Shown: positions 49,288 through 58,009 of the stretch, piece after piece
How the letters are laid out: each line of letters begins with the position of its first letter
Numbering within the stretch: position 1 is the first letter of the stretch
DNA from: Methylorubrum rhodinum
GTDB lineage: Bacteria; Pseudomonadota; Alphaproteobacteria; Rhizobiales; Beijerinckiaceae
DNA: 64,000 bases
Direction of reading: 5' to 3'
NCBI RefSeq assembly: GCF_014199935.1
Contig: NZ_JACHOP010000006.1
Span: 1-64,000 of the forward strand
Notes under the pieces: generated by a model
Database searches by the model: none
Told to the model about the DNA's origin: nothing
The model's input: only the letters and a program-made list of their open reading frames with translations
Program-made: the position numbers and the translations under genes

Positions 49288-50712
49288 TCACCGGTCCTGC
49301 GCGAACCAGATCCCGGCATTCATGACGCCGTCGGGATCGAAGGCGTTCTTCACGCCGGCCAGGAGCGCGAGGCGCGTTTCGTCGCTGTAGCGGGCGAGCA
49401 GATCCCGCTTGAACCGACCGATCCCGTATTCGGCGCTGAAGCTGCCGCCGAGTTCCGCCGCGAGGGCGTAGAGATCGTGCGCGATCCCGGCCTCGATGGC
49501 GCGGGTGAAGGCGAGGCGATCCTCGCCGGGCGGCACCACCAGGTTGTAGTGGATGTTGCCGTCGCCGACATGGCCGTAGAACGAGAGCCGCACGCCCGGC
49601 AGGCGCTCGGCCAGGAGGGCGCCGCCCCGTTCGAGGAAATCGGCGATCCGCGAGACCGGCACGGCGATGTCGTGCTTGACCGAGCCGCCCGCATGCTTCT
49701 CGGCCTCGGGGATCGTCTCGCGGATGGTCCACATCGCCCGCCGCTGCGCCTCCGACTGGGCCAGCACGGCATCTTCGAGGAAGCCACGTTCCAGCAGCTC
49801 TTCGAGGGTTCCGAGCAGCACCTCTTCGAGCGGAATGCGCGCCGAGGAGGATTGCAGTTCGAGGAGGACGGCCCCGCCGGGACCGGCCTGCAGGCCGGGA
49901 TCGGCTCCCCGCATCTCGCCGACGAGGGCGAGGGAGGCGGCGGAGATCAGCTCGAAGGTCGAGGCGAGGTCGGCCGTCTCCCGCCGGACGGTGGCGGCGA
50001 TCTCCGGGACGGGGGCATCCGCCGCGAGCTGGAGCCACGCCGTCGCCCGATGGGCCTGCGCCGGCCACAGCTTCAGCACCACGCCGGTGACGATGCCGAG
50101 CGCGCCCTCGGCGCCGATGAAGGCCTGCTTGAGATCGATCCCGATGTTGTTCTTGCGCAGGTGGCGCATGTCGGAGAACAGGCTGCCGTCGGCCAGGACC
50201 GCCTCGATCCCGAGCACGAGATCCCGGGTCATGCCGTAGCGCAGCACCTGAAGGCCGCCGGCATTGGTGCCGATATTCCCGCCGAGCCGGCAGCTCCCTT
50301 CCGAGCCGAGGCTCAGGGGAAGGAACAGGCCGTGCCCGGCCGCCGCGGCCTGCGCCTCGGCCAGGATCGTGCCGGCGTCGCAGGCCAGGGTGAACCCGAG
50401 CGGGTCGACCGACCGGATCCGCGCCATCCGCTCCAGGCTGACGACGCATTGCCGCCGTCCCGGCTCGGGGGTGGCGCCGCCGACATAGCCCGTGTTGCCG
50501 CCCTGGGGCACCAGACCGAAGCCCCCGGACCGGGCAAGCCGCACGAGGCCCTGGACCTCCTCGACCGTGCGCGGGCGCAGCACCGCAGGCGTCGCGCCCT
50601 CCATCAATTCGCGATGGTCGCGGCAATAGGGCCGGATCATGCCGGGCTCGGTCAGGACGCCGGTCGCACCGAGGAGGGCGCGGAACGGCTCGAGGTCATC
50701 GCTCTGGGACAT
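49288..50712 (-). CDS. FAD-binding oxidoreductase (D-2-hydroxyacid/glycolate dehydrogenase type)
   Basis: A 474-residue flavoprotein of the GlcD/D-lactate/D-2-hydroxyglutarate dehydrogenase family. The PCMH-type FAD domain shows GLVPQGGNTGYVGGATP and LGGNIGTNAGGLQVLRYG; the C-terminal domain contains YGHVGDGNIHYNL, the His-rich metal/substrate motif, and ends with DPDGVMNAG. Oxidation of glycolate, lactate or a related 2-hydroxy acid would link to glyoxylate and oxalate. The ATG at 50712 begins the homologous part. It lies 143 nt downstream of the P-loop gene on the same strand and could be the last gene of that operon. Confidence 0.85.
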   Translation of the reverse strand: MSQSDDLEPFRALLGATGVLTEPGMIRPYCRDHRELMEGATPAVLRPRTVEEVQGLVRLARSGGFGLVPQGGNTGYVGGATPEPGRRQCVVSLERMARIRSVDPLGFTLACDAGTILAEAQAAAAGHGLFLPLSLGSEGSCRLGGNIGTNAGGLQVLRYGMTRDLVLGIEAVLADGSLFSDMRHLRKNNIGIDLKQAFIGAEGALGIVTGVVLKLWPAQAHRATAWLQLAADAPVPEIAATVRRETADLASTFELISAASLALVGEMRGADPGLQAGPGGAVLLELQSSSARIPLEEVLLGTLEELLERGFLEDAVLAQSEAQRRAMWTIRETIPEAEKHAGGSVKHDIAVPVSRIADFLERGGALLAERLPGVRLSFYGHVGDGNIHYNLVVPPGEDRLAFTRAIEAGIAHDLYALAAELGGSFSAEYGIGRFKRDLLARYSDETRLALLAGVKNAFDPDGVMNAGIWFAQDR

Positions 50713-50855
50713 GGTCGGCTCGGGCGGTCGGAGGGGGCGGTCGGCGGCAGGACCGCGTCCGATCCGTGCGGCCGTCCCCGCCTGCGAGGGCGTAATCCCC
50801 AATGGGCCCTCCGTCGAGTGCGTCGCGCCCGGGGGCCGGGCCTACGAGGGACCGA

Positions 50856-52664
50856 TCACCGCGTATCGGTGTCTGCGGCCGCGGCTCGCGGCCCCCAGGC
50901 GCCCAGCGTCGCGAGGTTCTCGGGCGCCAGCGTCTCGTCGAGTTCGGGCAGATCCGCGGTCTCCGAACGCGGGGCGATGCCCGCCGCCGCGAGCGCCCGC
51001 GCCATCGACGGGTCCGCGCGCATCGCGGCGAGCCGCGTCCGGTCGAGGGCGGCGAGGCGGCCGCGCTCGAACCGGGCATAGACCCGGCCGCTGTCGCGCT
51101 CGGCGAAGCGCACGGTCTTGAGCCGGCGCAGGATCGCCCGCAGGAAGGCGGCGTCGCGCTCCGGCTCCGTCCCGCCGCGATGGACCTCCTCGGGGCGGCG
51201 CGCGCCGATATCGATCCGGCGGTAGCGCTCGATTGCCATGAGGGCGCGCGCGTCGAGGATCGTCATCTCGCCGTTCCGGCCGAAGGCGATGGTGAGCGGC
51301 CGCGCGCCCTTCGGCACGCCGTTGTCGAGGAATTCGAAGAACACCGCCCGGTCGCGGCGCAGGGCCCAGGTGAAGAACAGCCGCGGCATGCCGGTGAAGG
51401 CCTCGACGTTGTGGGCGAGCAGATCCTCCACCGCCTTGTAGCGGCCGAACTCCTCGCCCCGTTTCCAGGCCCGCTCCACCGTCTCCTCCGGCGGCGTCAC
51501 CATGAACTGCAGGTAGACCCGCTGGCCGAACCGGGTCAGCAACTGGCCGGTGCCGTCCCCGTCCGGCTCGGTCGAGAAGCTGTCGAAGCGGAAGCGGTCG
51601 ATCAGCAGGTGCGACAGGCGCCCCGCCGCCGCCTTGGCGGTGATGTGCCGGTCGAGCTTGGCGTCGACGATCTCGACCTCGTGGCCGGCGAGCGGCCCGG
51701 CATAGCGGCGCTGCTCGCCCAGACCGTCGTAGTCGAGCAGGAACTTGCGCCAGACGTCCGGGGTGACGACGGCGAAGTCGGTCCAGCCCGCGCCGATCCG
51801 ACCGGCGAGGTCGCGCTGGTAGGGCCGGATCGTGCTCTTGCCCGAGGCCGAGGCGCCCTTCACCGTCATGACCACCGGCTCGGACTGGGGTGCGAGCTGC
51901 CGGTAGCCGTGGGCCTGCACCACCTCCGCCATCCACGGCTCGATCAGCGCGCCGATGCGGCGGCTGCCCTCGCGGTTGGCGATGAGGATCAGGGCGAGCC
52001 GCGCCAGCAGGGCGCGATCGCGGATCAGCGTGCCCTGCCGGGCGATCACCGCGGAGACGACCGTGCGCAAAGCGTCGCGCACCGCGCCTTCGAGCCCCTC
52101 CTCGCAAGGCGTGTCGCGTCGCGCATCGAGCCGGGCGAGCGCCCGCGCCTGCCAGTCGCCCTGATGGGGCGGGAGGCTGCGCTTGGGCGGCAGCAGGCCG
52201 AGGAGCCGCCGGGGCGGGGGCGGCTCCGTGGGCTCGTCGAGAAGGACGAAAAGTTCGTGCGCGAGCAGCGCCTCGGCCTCGGCGCGCACGGCCTCGAGGG
52301 CGGCCTCGACCTCCGCCATCCGCGGGGCGACGCCCTTGCGCAGGATCGTGGCGACCATGGCGCGGAAGTTGACGCCGAGATCGGCATAGACCTCGCCGAC
52401 CGGCACCGAGAGGTCGGCCATCACCCGGATCAGCACCTCGTGCACCGCGAGCCGTTCCGCCCGGAACGGGGCGAGGCGGGTCGCGGGCAGGCCGCAAAGA
52501 TCGGACAGTTCCAGGATTTCGGCGAGCGGCAGCGCCACGTTCTCGGGACGGAACAGCGTGGCGAGCGGCGTCAGGGCCCGCGGCAGGCCGGGTTCGAGGC
52601 CGGGATTCCAGGCGTGGAAGGCCGGCTCGCTCCCCTGCTCGGTCACGGGCGCCGGGGAGGCCAT
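50856..52664 (-). CDS. large zeta-toxin-like P-loop ATPase/kinase of unknown role
   Basis: A 602-residue soluble protein. The N-terminal 265 residues are helical and resemble nothing I know (Pro-rich segment TEPPPPRRLLGLLPPKRSLPP around 150). The P-loop TVKGASASGKST (Lys276) follows, then VVTPDVWRKFLLDYDGLGEQRRYA and AKLDRHITAKAAAGRLSHLLIDRF, which is the order of motifs seen in zeta-toxin/UDP-GlcNAc-kinase-like proteins. A C-terminal 150 residues are again unassigned. No epsilon-like antitoxin is adjacent, so a metabolic or regulatory kinase is more likely than a toxin. It follows a 111-residue gene by 27 nt. Confidence 0.65.
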   Translation of the reverse strand: MASPAPVTEQGSEPAFHAWNPGLEPGLPRALTPLATLFRPENVALPLAEILELSDLCGLPATRLAPFRAERLAVHEVLIRVMADLSVPVGEVYADLGVNFRAMVATILRKGVAPRMAEVEAALEAVRAEAEALLAHELFVLLDEPTEPPPPRRLLGLLPPKRSLPPHQGDWQARALARLDARRDTPCEEGLEGAVRDALRTVVSAVIARQGTLIRDRALLARLALILIANREGSRRIGALIEPWMAEVVQAHGYRQLAPQSEPVVMTVKGASASGKSTIRPYQRDLAGRIGAGWTDFAVVTPDVWRKFLLDYDGLGEQRRYAGPLAGHEVEIVDAKLDRHITAKAAAGRLSHLLIDRFRFDSFSTEPDGDGTGQLLTRFGQRVYLQFMVTPPEETVERAWKRGEEFGRYKAVEDLLAHNVEAFTGMPRLFFTWALRRDRAVFFEFLDNGVPKGARPLTIAFGRNGEMTILDARALMAIERYRRIDIGARRPEEVHRGGTEPERDAAFLRAILRRLKTVRFAERDSGRVYARFERGRLAALDRTRLAAMRADPSMARALAAAGIAPRSETADLPELDETLAPENLATLGAWGPRAAAADTDTR

Positions 52665-52691
52665 CGATCGTCCTCCCCGAATGACAAAGAA

Positions 52692-53027
52692 TCAGGCCGC
52701 CGAGGCGGTGTCGATCGCCTCGAAGCGGATCTGGTAGCGGTCGTCCCAGAGCGTGTCGGCCCGCGTGGTCCACTCGGCGTCGAAGAACAGCTTGGCGCAG
52801 AAGGTGCTCTTGAAGATGCACACCGCGATGATCCGCTCGTCGAGCACGCGGATGTGGCGGCTCTCCAGCCCCGCGGCGATGCCGAGGCGCGGCAGCATGT
52901 CGACGCTCGACATCCCGAACTCGTTCTCGCCGGGAAACACGATCGGGCATTCGACGACGGCCAAGTGCTTCATCTCGTGCGTCATCTCGGGGGCCTGTTG
53001 CGACGGGGACGGGGAATCGGTGGTCAT
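52692..53027 (-). CDS. hypothetical protein (111 aa) coupled to CBS protein
   Basis: I recognise no family. From the ATG at 53027 the product has a charged N-terminus, VVECPIVFPGENEFGMSSVD and RHIRVLDERIIAVCIFKSTF, with predicted alternating strands and no signal peptide. The ATG overlaps the stop of the upstream CBS gene (ATGA), so the two are translationally coupled, and the P-loop kinase follows by 27 nt. It is thus the middle of a three-gene operon that looks co-transcribed from near operator site 3. Confidence 0.65.
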   Translation of the reverse strand: MTTDSPSPSQQAPEMTHEMKHLAVVECPIVFPGENEFGMSSVDMLPRLGIAAGLESRHIRVLDERIIAVCIFKSTFCAKLFFDAEWTTRADTLWDDRYQIRFEAIDTASAA

Positions 53028-53470
53028 GAGGCGGCTCCTGAGCGCTCGCCCGCGGGTTCGCCGGTCCGCGCTCCGGCGCAATCCCAGATGCTCAGGATGG
53101 CGCTGACGCGGCAGGAATCCATCAGGGCGATGTGATCGACCTGCCGGTCGCAGAAGGCGCGCAGGCGCTCCTGCGCGGAGGCGCCGACATCGACGGCGGG
53201 AAAGTCGTGATCGGTGATGAGCCAGACGCTGCGCCCGTAGACGTCCGGTCCGTCGGCCGCGACCGCGCGGAAGACGTCGCGCTGCGTCAGGAGGCCGATC
53301 ACCGGCGCATCGACCGTCTCGCTTTCGACCACGACGAGGGCACCGGTGCTGGGCTGGGCGAGCAACTGCATCGCCTCCGCCACCGAGCGATCGCGGTGGA
53401 TGGTGCGGATGCGGGCTTCCTGGCGGGCTCCGTCTCGATGCACGGCATCTCGGCCCATCGCTGCAGGCAC
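53024..53470 (-). CDS. CBS-domain protein
   Basis: A 148-residue protein made of a pair of CBS motifs: RTIHRDRSVAEAMQLLAQPSTGALVVV...VIGLLTQRDVFRAV and the second DFPAVDVGASAQERL...HIALMDSCRVSAILSIWD, expected to bind adenylates or CoA-like nucleotides. The preferred start is GTG at 53470, properly spaced from GGAGGAG; an ATG four codons later has none. It is divergent from oxlT1, and operator site 3 lies 48 nt upstream. It overlaps the next gene by 4 nt. A sensory role for the adjacent P-loop protein is an inference. Confidence 0.78.
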   Translation of the reverse strand: MPAAMGRDAVHRDGARQEARIRTIHRDRSVAEAMQLLAQPSTGALVVVESETVDAPVIGLLTQRDVFRAVAADGPDVYGRSVWLITDHDFPAVDVGASAQERLRAFCDRQVDHIALMDSCRVSAILSIWDCAGARTGEPAGERSGAAS

Positions 53471-53517
53471 GGCGCTCCTCCGGTCGGGACGCTCTGGCGG
53501 CGTCCATCCTCCGACTC

Positions 53518-53534
53518 TGGTATACAGAATACCT
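53518..53534. promoter_or_regulatory. candidate GntR operator, site 3 (CBS operon / oxlT1)
   Basis: TGGTAT-ACAGA-ATACCT, matching the 17-bp consensus at 11 of the 12 arm positions. It is 48 nt upstream of the CBS gene start (leftward) and 190 nt upstream of oxlT1 (rightward), so it may serve both. Confidence 0.6.
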
Positions 53535-53723
53535 GTTGTCAATTCTGGATTTTGAATTATGGTGCCGCTCGGCCGGGCAGCACGAACGAGCCGACGGTTT
53601 AATCCGACTTCTGCCGAATTAACTTGCCGGCTTCCCGCCCGCCTCCGCACGCCCCGTTCCCGGGGTGGGGGCCACCGGCCGACGCAGCCCGGACAACCGG
53701 GCGCATCACCTGGAGAGACGTCC

Positions 53724-55019
53724 ATGTCCACATCCCTCGCGCCACCCGCGTCACCCCCCGTGAACCGCTGGCTTCAGCTCGTCCTCGGCATCGTCTGCAT
53801 GTGCATGATCGCCAACATGCAGTACGGCTGGACCTTCTTCGTCAACCCGATCCAGGAGCGCCACGGCTGGGACCGCGCCGCGATCCAGGTCGCCTTCACG
53901 ATCTTCGTCGTCACCGAGACCTGGCTGGTGCCGATCGAGGGCTGGTTCGTCGACAAGTACGGCCCGCGCGTCGTCACCCTGGCCGGCGGCCTGCTCTGCG
54001 GGCTTGCCTGGGTGATCAACGCCTACGCCGACTCTCTGTTCATGCTCTATGTCGGCGCCGCCATCGGCGGCACGGGCGCGGGCGCGGTCTACGGCACCTG
54101 CGTCGGCAACTCCCTCAAGTGGTTCCCGGATCGCCGCGGCCTCGCGGCGGGCCTCACCGCCATGGGCTTCGGCGCGGGCTCGGCGCTGACCGTGGTGCCG
54201 ATCCAGGCCGTGATCCACCACTACAGCTACGAGCACGCCTTCTTCTGGTTCGGCCTCGGCCAGGGCCTCGTGGTGATGCTGGTCGCCCTGTTCCTGTCGG
54301 CCCCGAAGAAGGGCGACGTGCCGACCATCGCCCGCGTCAGCCAGAGCCGGCGCGACTACGCCCCCTCCGAGATGGTCCGCACCCCGATCTTCTGGGTGAT
54401 GTACGCGATGTTCGTGATGATGGCCGCCGGCGGCCTGATGGCCACTGCCCAGCTCGGCCCCATCGCCAAGGACTTCCACATCGCCGACACCCCGGTGAGC
54501 CTGCTCGGCATCACGCTGCCGGCGCTGACGTTCGCCGCCACCATCGACCGGGTGCTCAACGGCGTGACGCGTCCGCTGTTCGGCTGGATCTCCGACCATA
54601 TCGGCCGCGAGAACACGATGTTCCTCTCCTTCGGCATCGAGGGCGTCGGCATCTACATGCTGAGCCGGTTCGGCCAGGACCCGTTCATGTTCGTGATCCT
54701 CACCGGCCTCGTGTTCTTCGCCTGGGGTGAGATCTACTCGCTGTTCCCGGCGACCTGCGGCGACACCTTCGGCTCGAAGTATGCCGCGACCAACGCCGGC
54801 CTGCTCTACACGGCCAAAGGCACCGCGGCGCTGATCGTGCCCTACACCAGCGTGCTGACCACGATGACCGGCTCCTGGCACGCGGTGTTCCTGGCGGCGG
54901 CGGCTCTGAACATCATCGCGGCGTTCATGGCGATCTTCGTCCTCAAGCCGATGCGCCAGGGCTACACCAGGGCGCAGGCCGCGGCCGAGGCCGAGGTGAA
55001 GCCGGTGACCGCCCACTGA
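53724..55019 (+). CDS. oxlT: oxalate/formate antiporter, MFS (OxlT paralogue 1)
   Basis: A 431-residue MFS transporter with 12 predicted membrane helices. It is of the oxalate/formate antiporter family: GIVCMCMIANMQYGWTFFV in helix 1, GGTGAGAVYGTCVGNSLKWF in helix 4-5, PLFGWISDHIGRENTMF in the loop after helix 8, and the GEIYSLFPATCGDTFGSKYA region. OxlT exchanges external oxalate for internal formate and by this generates a proton gradient. TGGAGAGA precedes the ATG. Paralogue 2 at 56612 is about the same length and closely related but with many substitutions. Confidence 0.9.
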   Translation: MSTSLAPPASPPVNRWLQLVLGIVCMCMIANMQYGWTFFVNPIQERHGWDRAAIQVAFTIFVVTETWLVPIEGWFVDKYGPRVVTLAGGLLCGLAWVINAYADSLFMLYVGAAIGGTGAGAVYGTCVGNSLKWFPDRRGLAAGLTAMGFGAGSALTVVPIQAVIHHYSYEHAFFWFGLGQGLVVMLVALFLSAPKKGDVPTIARVSQSRRDYAPSEMVRTPIFWVMYAMFVMMAAGGLMATAQLGPIAKDFHIADTPVSLLGITLPALTFAATIDRVLNGVTRPLFGWISDHIGRENTMFLSFGIEGVGIYMLSRFGQDPFMFVILTGLVFFAWGEIYSLFPATCGDTFGSKYAATNAGLLYTAKGTAALIVPYTSVLTTMTGSWHAVFLAAAALNIIAAFMAIFVLKPMRQGYTRAQAAAEAEVKPVTAH

Positions 55020-55063
55020 CGGGAGATGACCCGGCCGGCACATGCCGGCCGGTATGGACGACG

Positions 55064-55097
55064 CGCGCCGCGGCGGAGACGCCCGGCGCGTTTTTCG
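55064..55097 (+). terminator. rho-independent terminator after oxlT1
   Basis: Stem CGCGCCG (55064-55070) and CGGCGCG (55084-55090), followed by TTTTTC. A second inverted repeat, CCGGCCGGCA-CA-TGCCGGCCGG, lies just before it at 55031-55052. They separate oxlT1 from the leftward beta-propeller gene. Confidence 0.75.
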
Positions 55098-55138
55098 TGA
55101 GACGGTCAGAAGTTGCCGGACGGCCTCGACGCCACCGC

Positions 55139-56335
55139 TCAGGGACGACCGCGCAGGGAGGCCGGCTGACCCGGCAGCGCAAGCCGAAAACCGGTCTCCC
55201 GGATCGTCTCTCCCTCGATCCGGTACACGCCGAGACTGCGATCGGTGTAGTTGCCGATATAGACGTAGTCGCCGCTCGGGTCGAAGGCGATGCCCTGGAC
55301 CACCGCGCCGGCCGGGGCCTCGCTCAGATAACGCAGCCGTCCCTCGGGCCCGATCCCCACGAGCACGGCGGCGCTGCCCGGGGTGTAGGCGGGGCTCGCC
55401 TGCGGCGCTGCGGAGCCCTTCACCACGGCGATGGCCGCCCGGCGCCCGTCGGGGCTTATCGCCAGGGTCTCGGCGGTGTCGCCGATCCCGATGTGATCGA
55501 GCACGACCGGCCGCGCGGTGCCGGCCCGAAGCAGCGCGACCGTGTCGACATGGCCGTCGCTCGGCGCCGGGCCGGTGTTGCCGGAGAGCGCGAAGGCCCC
55601 GTCCGGCGTCACCTCCAGCCCGTAGGTGCCGGGGCCGACCGGCATGTCGAGGGCGGGATCGTGCCGCCATTGTCCGTCCGCGAGGGTGAGGATTCCGACC
55701 GTGCCGGCCTTGTTCTTGGCGACGTATGCCCGCCGTCCGTCCGGAGCGAGGGCGACCGCGGCGGCTTCAGCTCCGACATCTACCTCGGCCACGACGCGCA
55801 CGCTTCGGCCCGAGATCGCCAGGACCGACACGCTGCGGCCCTCGCGGTTGGCCACGAGCGCGACATCGCCGGCCTTGGAGATCGCCAGGCCCGAGGGCTG
55901 TCGGCCGACGCGAATCGTCTCGATCAGCGCGGGCGGCTCGGCGGCGAGATCGATCACGTGCAGGCGGTCGTCTCCTTGCGCCCACCAGCTCTCGCCCTCC
56001 TGCCGCATGGTCACGGGGCTGGTGACGAGGCCGAGGCGGCCGTCCGGCGTGATCTGCAGGTTGGTCGGCGGCCCGTAGACGGACGTATCGAGCCCGAGCA
56101 CGTGGGCCAGCCGCGGCCGGGCCGGGTCCGCGATGTCGATGACGGCGAGTCCATCGTGTCCGTTCGGCCCGTTCACCGAGCCCTCGGCCCGGAAGAAGGT
56201 CTTCCCGTCGAGGCCCGCGATCAGGAAGGAGCGCTCCTCCGCCGCCCGGGCATCCCCGGCGAACAGCAGGGCCACCGAGAGCAGGCCTGCCTGCCAGCAT
56301 GGACCCACCGGCTTTACCTCGCCCTTGCCGAACAT
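55139..56335 (-). CDS. exported seven-bladed beta-propeller (YVTN-type) protein
   Basis: A 398-residue periplasmic protein: signal peptide at about 8-33 (AGLLSVALLFAGDARA) then repeated blade motifs of the YVTN/lactonase-like type (HVIDLAAEPPALIETIRVG, GLAISKAGDVALVANREG, ALAPDGRRAYVAKNKAGT, AISPDGRRAAIAVV, AFDPSGDYVYIGNYTDRSL). I cannot name a substrate. GGGAGGA precedes the ATG at 56335, and the operator at 56532 lies 197 nt upstream of the start. It is flanked by two oxalate transporter genes, so a periplasmic role in oxalate or calcium-oxalate handling is possible. Confidence 0.75.
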   Translation of the reverse strand: MFGKGEVKPVGPCWQAGLLSVALLFAGDARAAEERSFLIAGLDGKTFFRAEGSVNGPNGHDGLAVIDIADPARPRLAHVLGLDTSVYGPPTNLQITPDGRLGLVTSPVTMRQEGESWWAQGDDRLHVIDLAAEPPALIETIRVGRQPSGLAISKAGDVALVANREGRSVSVLAISGRSVRVVAEVDVGAEAAAVALAPDGRRAYVAKNKAGTVGILTLADGQWRHDPALDMPVGPGTYGLEVTPDGAFALSGNTGPAPSDGHVDTVALLRAGTARPVVLDHIGIGDTAETLAISPDGRRAAIAVVKGSAAPQASPAYTPGSAAVLVGIGPEGRLRYLSEAPAGAVVQGIAFDPSGDYVYIGNYTDRSLGVYRIEGETIRETGFRLALPGQPASLRGRP

Positions 56336-56531
56336 GCCGCGATGGTCCTCCCGCACCGAAAACGGACGATGATCCAACAGGATGCCCGTCTGGGGATCTT
56401 GCCGCGAACGTTCGGCCGGTGGTGCCATCCATACGAAATGGTGCTGCGCCGCGCACCGGCGAGAGCAAGGCCGCGTGCCCCATCGCTCGGGCGTCGGGCA
56501 TGACAGCACGTGCGAAACGCTTTTTTATTCC

Positions 56532-56548
56532 TGGTATATTGTATGCCT
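56532..56548. promoter_or_regulatory. candidate GntR operator, site 4 (propeller / oxlT2)
   Basis: TGGTAT-ATTGT-ATGCCT, with 10 of 12 arm positions matching TGGTAT-N5-ATACCA. It lies 64 nt before the oxlT2 ATG and 197 nt before the leftward propeller gene. An AT-rich run (TTTTTTATTC) immediately precedes it and may be part of the promoter. Confidence 0.55.
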
Positions 56549-56611
56549 TGCGCCATTGTGCATGATGCCGCCCCGAGGGGCCGAACCGGACACCACAAGA
56601 GGAATACCGGG

Positions 56612-57919
56612 ATGGAACGCCAGACGGCACGCGAGGCGGCGCAGGACGCCCCCTCCGCCAAGTGGTGGCAGCTCGCCTTCGGCGTGCTCTGCATGGCGAT
56701 GATCGCCAACCTGCAATACGGCTGGACGCTGTTCGTCGATCCGATCGACCAGACCCACCATTGGGGTCGCGCCGCGATCCAGCTCGCCTTCACCATCTTC
56801 GTCGCCACCGAGACCTGGCTGGTGCCGGTCGAGACGTGGTTCGTCGACCGCTACGGCCCGAAGATCGTGGTCTGCTTCGGCGGCGTCATGATTGCCCTGT
56901 CCTGGGTGCTCAACGCCTACGCCGACTCGCTCTTCCTGCTCTACACGGCGGCTGTGATCGGCGGCATCGGCGCCGGCTCGGTCTACGGCACCTGCGTCGG
57001 CAACGCGCTGAAGTGGTTCCCGGACCGCCGCGGCCTCGCCGCGGGCGCCACCGCCGCGGGCTTCGGCGCGGGGGCCGCCGTCACCGTCGTGCCGATCGCC
57101 AAGATGATCGCCGCGCACGGCTACGAGCAGGCCTTCCTCACCTTCGGCCTCGGCCAGGGCCTCGTCGTGGTCGCCCTGTCGTTCCTGCTGCGCAAACCCT
57201 CGGTCGCCGTGCCGGTGACGCGCAAGAGCCTGCGCCTGCCCCAGACCAAGGTCGACCGCACCCCGAAGCAGGCGGTGCGCACCCCGGTCTTCTGGACCAT
57301 GTACGCCATGTTCGTGATGGTGGCCTCCGGCGGCCTGATGGCGGCGGCGCAGATCGGCCCGATCGCCCACGACTTCCACGTCGCCGACGTGCCGGTGAGC
57401 CTGTTCGGCCTGCAGATGGCCGCGCTGACGCTCGCGATCTCCCTCGACCGCATCCTCGACGGCTTCGGCCGTCCGTTCTTCGGCTGGGTCTCGGACACTA
57501 TCGGCCGCGAGAACACGATGTTTATCGCCTTCACGATCGCGGCGACCGCCTGCCTCGTCCTGTACGGCTACGGCCGCAACCCGTACGTCTTCGTCTTCGC
57601 GACGGCGGCCTATTTCGCGGTGTTCGGCGAGATCTACTCGCTGTTCCCGGCGACCTGCGGCGACACCTTCGGCTCGAAGTACGCGGCCAGCAATGCCGGC
57701 CTGCTCTACACGGCCAAGGGCACCGCGGCGTTCCTCGTGCCCATGGCGAGCCTGCTCTCGGCGGCCTATGGCTGGTCGGCGGTGTTCGCGCTGATCATCG
57801 CGCTCAACATCACGGCGGCCGCGCTCGCGGTGTTCGTCCTGAAGCCGCTGCGCCGCCGCTATCTCGCGGCCGAGGCCGAGACGGTGGAGGCCGCCGAGGC
57901 GACCGTGCGCCTCGCCTGA
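56612..57919 (+). CDS. oxlT: oxalate/formate antiporter, MFS (OxlT paralogue 2)
   Basis: A 435-residue, 12-helix MFS antiporter, paralogue of the gene at 53724. Helix 1 is GVLCMAMIANLQYGWTLFV; the shared blocks GTCVGNALKWFPDRRGLAAG, FGWVSDTIGRENTMF and GEIYSLFPATCGDTFGSKYA are retained. The ATG at 56612 follows AAGAGGAAT; the frame extends to 56510 but that part overlaps the operator. Its C-terminal tail is rich in Glu/Ala and differs from paralogue 1. The two copies may differ in affinity or direction (inference). Confidence 0.9.
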   Translation: MERQTAREAAQDAPSAKWWQLAFGVLCMAMIANLQYGWTLFVDPIDQTHHWGRAAIQLAFTIFVATETWLVPVETWFVDRYGPKIVVCFGGVMIALSWVLNAYADSLFLLYTAAVIGGIGAGSVYGTCVGNALKWFPDRRGLAAGATAAGFGAGAAVTVVPIAKMIAAHGYEQAFLTFGLGQGLVVVALSFLLRKPSVAVPVTRKSLRLPQTKVDRTPKQAVRTPVFWTMYAMFVMVASGGLMAAAQIGPIAHDFHVADVPVSLFGLQMAALTLAISLDRILDGFGRPFFGWVSDTIGRENTMFIAFTIAATACLVLYGYGRNPYVFVFATAAYFAVFGEIYSLFPATCGDTFGSKYAASNAGLLYTAKGTAAFLVPMASLLSAAYGWSAVFALIIALNITAAALAVFVLKPLRRRYLAAEAETVEAAEATVRLA

Positions 57920-57965
57920 CCCCCGCGACTCCGAGCGGGCCGTCTGAAATCTCCAGACTCCTGCG

Positions 57966-57997
57966 AACGCGCGGCCTCATCACCCGCGCGTTTCGTT
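57966..57997 (+). terminator. rho-independent terminator after oxlT2
   Basis: Stem AACGCGCGG (57966-57974) and CCGCGCGTT (57984-57992) with a 9-nt loop, followed by TCGTTT. It ends 13 nt before operator site 5. Confidence 0.7.
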
Positions 57998-58009
57998 TGA
58001 CCGTCGAAT

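Noticed and set aside
50856..52664. Zeta-type toxin-antitoxin system
   Set aside because: The protein is twice the usual zeta size, no small epsilon-like antitoxin is next to it, and it is in an operon with CBS and metabolic genes under a pathway operator.
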